Assembly (NCBI RefSeq): GCF_937890585.1
Contig: NZ_CALACG010000117.1
Coordinates: forward strand, 1-18,345
Direction of reading: 5' to 3'
Length of the DNA stretch: 18,345 bases
DNA from: an uncultured Campylobacter sp.
Lineage (GTDB): Bacteria; Campylobacterota; Campylobacteria; Campylobacterales; Campylobacteraceae
Part shown: positions 16,741-18,345 of the stretch, piece by piece
Position numbering within the stretch: the first letter of the stretch is position 1
Layout of the letters: the number at the start of each line of letters is the position of its first letter
Notes under the pieces: generated by a model
Database searches by the model: none
Seen by the model: the letters and a program-made list of their open reading frames with translations, nothing else
Told to the model about the DNA's origin: nothing
Translations under genes and position numbers: made by a program

Positions 16741-16746
16741 TAAACA

Positions 16747-16953
16747 ATGAAAGTATTTGCAAGCCAATTTTTAGAAACCATGAGTTCTAATCTAAACGAT
16801 CAAGATGATTGGTCATGGGAGCCAGCAAACAATAAGGCATACGAAATTTTTGCATCGGGAGCTTCTACTTCTACAAGAGAATCTACCTATGCCGCCGAAA
16901 CAGACAACAGATCTGACTCTGATAGACCAAATGAAGGATTAATGGCCGTTTAA
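16747..16953 (+). CDS. Graspetide (microviridin-like omega-ester peptide) precursor
   Basis: This 68-residue peptide is probably a RiPP precursor. Residues 3-10, VFASQFLE, closely match the PFFARFLE helix by which microviridin-type leaders dock onto their ATP-grasp ligase. A spacer with DDWSWEP (20-26) follows. Residues 40-63 are rich in hydroxyl acceptors (Ser40, Thr41, Ser42, Thr43, Ser46, Thr47, Thr52, Ser56, Ser58) and acidic donors (Glu45, Glu51, Asp53, Asp57, Asp59, Glu63), as needed for side-chain ester rings. There is no Lys in that part, so ester rather than amide rings are expected. The microviridin TxKYPSD consensus is absent, although Thr47 and Asp53 keep its six-residue spacing. 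The stop overlaps the ligase ATG (TAATG). The role is inferred from the leader and neighbour. Confidence 0.82.
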   Translation: MKVFASQFLETMSSNLNDQDDWSWEPANNKAYEIFASGASTSTRESTYAAETDNRSDSDRPNEGLMAV

Positions 16954-17921
16954 TGTTGCTTATACTAAGTGATAACTTTGATGTTCATGCAAATATAGTT
17001 GAATCTAAAATAGCCGATAGTATAAAATATTTTAGATTCAATTTAGATGTAGAGTCTTTAAAAAATACCACCATAACATACAACAATACAATTTGGATTA
17101 TAAAGCAAAAAGATATAGAGATAAAAAGCTCTGATATATCTTGTATTTGGTGTAGAAGGCCATTTGTAGAATTAACAATTGAAGAAAACATAAATTTACA
17201 AGATATTGATTTTAAAATTTGGAAAAACGAATGGAACGCTACATTACTAGGTCTATATACAAGTCTTAAAAGTAAAAAATGGTTAAATCCACTAACTAAT
17301 GCTTTTCGCGGAGAAAATAAATATTATCAAAGAGAAATAGCAGACAAAATTGGTTTAAAAATGCCAAGCACATTAGTTTCTAACAACAAGAACGACCTTA
17401 TTGATTTTGCAAAAAAATGTGATAACAATGTTATATTAAAACTTATGAAACAAGATATATATCAATGTCCAGATGGAGAAATGAGAGGCTTTTATACAAA
17501 TAGGATTGGTGTTGAGCACCTAGAAAATTTTAGTACTACCGAAGAAAATCCTGTTGTATTACAAAAATATATAGAAAAGAATTTTGAAGTAAGGTATACA
17601 GTCGTTGGAAATGAACATCTAGTTTGTAAAATAGATTCACAAAAATCACAAAAAGCAAAAAATGACTGGAGAAGATATGATCTAACCAAAACTCCACATG
17701 TCTTAATAACTCCACCTTATGATATAAAAAATAAAATTGAGCAGTTTTTAAAAGAATTAGGGCTTGAATATGGTGCTATTGATTTTATAGTTACACCGGA
17801 CAACGAGTGGATTTTTTTAGAAATAAATTGTTTTGGACAATGGCTTTGGATAGAAGACTTAACAGGTCTTGATATATCTGGTGCTATCTGCAGTTGGATA
17901 TATAAAAATATAAAAATATAA
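16953..17921 (+). CDS. ATP-grasp macrocyclase of the graspetide (MvdC/MvdD/PsnB) family
   Basis: Ligases of this family activate Asp or Glu side chains as acyl phosphates and join them to Ser, Thr or Lys in a leader-bound precursor. The 322 residues follow the family plan: an N-terminal domain ending in WCRRP (66-70), WLNPLTNAFRGENK (110-123) and the LKMPSTLVSN turn. The ATP-grasp domain has Lys163, the QKYIEKNFEVRYTVVG block (204-219), a DWR motif at 238-240 that fits the DxR motif of these enzymes, YGAIDFIV (273-280), and the metal-binding FLEINCFGQWLWIE (288-301) with Glu290 and Asn292. Relatives usually have Pro-Asn or Pro-Thr where this has Cys-Phe. It is coupled to the precursor by TAATG. 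The codon use is strikingly AT-rich. Confidence 0.92.
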   Translation: MLLILSDNFDVHANIVESKIADSIKYFRFNLDVESLKNTTITYNNTIWIIKQKDIEIKSSDISCIWCRRPFVELTIEENINLQDIDFKIWKNEWNATLLGLYTSLKSKKWLNPLTNAFRGENKYYQREIADKIGLKMPSTLVSNNKNDLIDFAKKCDNNVILKLMKQDIYQCPDGEMRGFYTNRIGVEHLENFSTTEENPVVLQKYIEKNFEVRYTVVGNEHLVCKIDSQKSQKAKNDWRRYDLTKTPHVLITPPYDIKNKIEQFLKELGLEYGAIDFIVTPDNEWIFLEINCFGQWLWIEDLTGLDISGAICSWIYKNIKI

Positions 17922-17952
17922 AAATATACATTGTTTTTTACTATGGCTCTTT

Positions 17953-17958
17953 AAGGAG
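17953..17958 (+). promoter_or_regulatory. Ribosome-binding site of the UvrA-like gene
   Basis: AAGGAG ends seven bases before the ATG at 17966, a near-perfect anti-16S match. The 44-base gap after the ligase contains no terminator, so the third gene is probably in the same operon. Confidence 0.7.
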
Positions 17959-17965
17959 ACATCAA

Positions 17966-18345
17966 ATGATAGAATGTTGGGGTATAGAAACTAATAATTT
18001 AAAAGATATTGATATAAAAATTGAAACTAATTCATTAAATTTAATAATTGGATATTCTGGAAGCGGAAAATCATCATTAGCATATGATACTATCGCTTCT
18101 ATTGGTAAAACCGAATTTATGTCAATGTTTTATGATGGAATAGAAGAGCCTACTTATAGAGTTAAGGGCTATAAAAATATGCTTCCGGCAGTTCCCATAA
18201 AACAGTTAAATTTTAACAATAATCTTCATTCTACTATAGGAACATATTTTGGTCTCAATAGAAGTATTTGTTTTTTATACTCCAGTCTGCTTAAAATTAC
18301 TGAAACCGATTTCACGCTAAACAAAACATCAAATGTTTGTCAATC
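17966..18345 (+). CDS. UvrA-like ABC ATPase (5' part, runs off the window)
   Basis: The visible 126 residues align with the N-terminus of UvrA. NNLKDIDIKI (10-19) matches UvrA's HNLKDI. Walker A GYSGSGKSSLAYDTI (29-43) differs little from UvrA's GLSGSGKSSLAFDTI. The MLPAVPIKQ segment (72-80) with HSTIGT (88-93) matches the Q-loop region read as AISIDQ and RSTVGT. UvrA is the damage-recognition ATPase of nucleotide excision repair. Here a Cys appears at 125 (NVCQ), only about 30 residues after HSTIGT. UvrA has a UvrB-binding domain of over 100 residues before its first zinc Cys, so that domain may be missing, as in UvrA2 and DrrC-type paralogues. Its place in a graspetide operon suggests self-resistance, which is inference. 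Confidence 0.88.
   Translation, partial: MIECWGIETNNLKDIDIKIETNSLNLIIGYSGSGKSSLAYDTIASIGKTEFMSMFYDGIEEPTYRVKGYKNMLPAVPIKQLNFNNNLHSTIGTYFGLNRSICFLYSSLLKITETDFTLNKTSNVCQ

Larger units (their letters stand above)
16296..16746. other. 450-base AT-rich divergent spacer between parA and the graspetide operon
   Basis: No gene is supported here. The left part holds the parA promoter (- strand TATAAT at 16322-16327) and several TAACTT-type repeats. The right part has a perfect TATAAT at 16601-16606 and a TAAAAT at 16703-16708 that could drive the downstream operon. If the first is used, the 5' leader would be about 130 bases, with short GC-rich patches (GACCGCCGGT near 16502, ACCGGCCACC near 16667). 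It may also contain the partition site. Confidence 0.5.

Overview
The window looks like the replication-origin end of a chromosome from a Campylobacter of the C. concisus type, followed by a foreign island. The dnaA-dnaN-gyrB start, the Campylobacterota-style DnaA boxes (TTCAC core), the AAAGGA ribosome sites, frequent TTG starts and the protein sequences all fit. The species call is an inference from gene content and protein character, not from a database match.

Left part (1-12200), core chromosome. A dnaA, dnaN, gyrB, queF and tandem-HD-protein series runs on the + strand. The dnaA-dnaN spacer carries five TTCAC-core boxes and is the best oriC candidate. The 4.5S SRP RNA gene lies on the - strand, with its 3' end overlapping the HD gene tail to tail. 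Then come a small unknown gene (+), a purM, unknown and RDD membrane-protein operon (-), coaE (+), a HEAT/AlkD-like gene (-), dapF (+, apparently starting at ATA), and the rpmI-rplT ribosomal operon (-) with a clear intrinsic terminator.

Middle part (12300-14750), a decayed junction. A secreted C69-family peptidase gene has a one-base frameshift in a T run. It then fuses in frame, near 13711-13720, to a plasmid-type Rep_3 replication initiator that is itself broken by an in-frame TGA and a frameshift in an A run. The rest of the island has plasmid backbone genes on the - strand: hicA-hicB (toxin-antitoxin, with a perfect 12-bp tandem repeat at its promoter) and a small parA with an overlapping ribbon-helix-helix partner. 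The simplest reading is a plasmid that integrated into the chromosome and lost its replication gene.

Right part (16300-18345), very AT-rich cargo. Divergent from parA is a three-gene operon cut by the window end. It encodes a 68-residue graspetide (microviridin-like, omega-ester) precursor, an ATP-grasp macrocyclase coupled to it by TAATG, and the start of a UvrA-like ABC ATPase. The precursor keeps the FLE-type leader motif of microviridins, but its Ser/Thr/Asp/Glu core lacks their KYPSD consensus. UvrA paralogues protect some producers of DNA-binding antibiotics, so this pairing suggests a ribosomal peptide product that acts on nucleic acid, with UvrA-like self-protection. This is the most interesting system in the window. 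The product, target and immunity role are inference.
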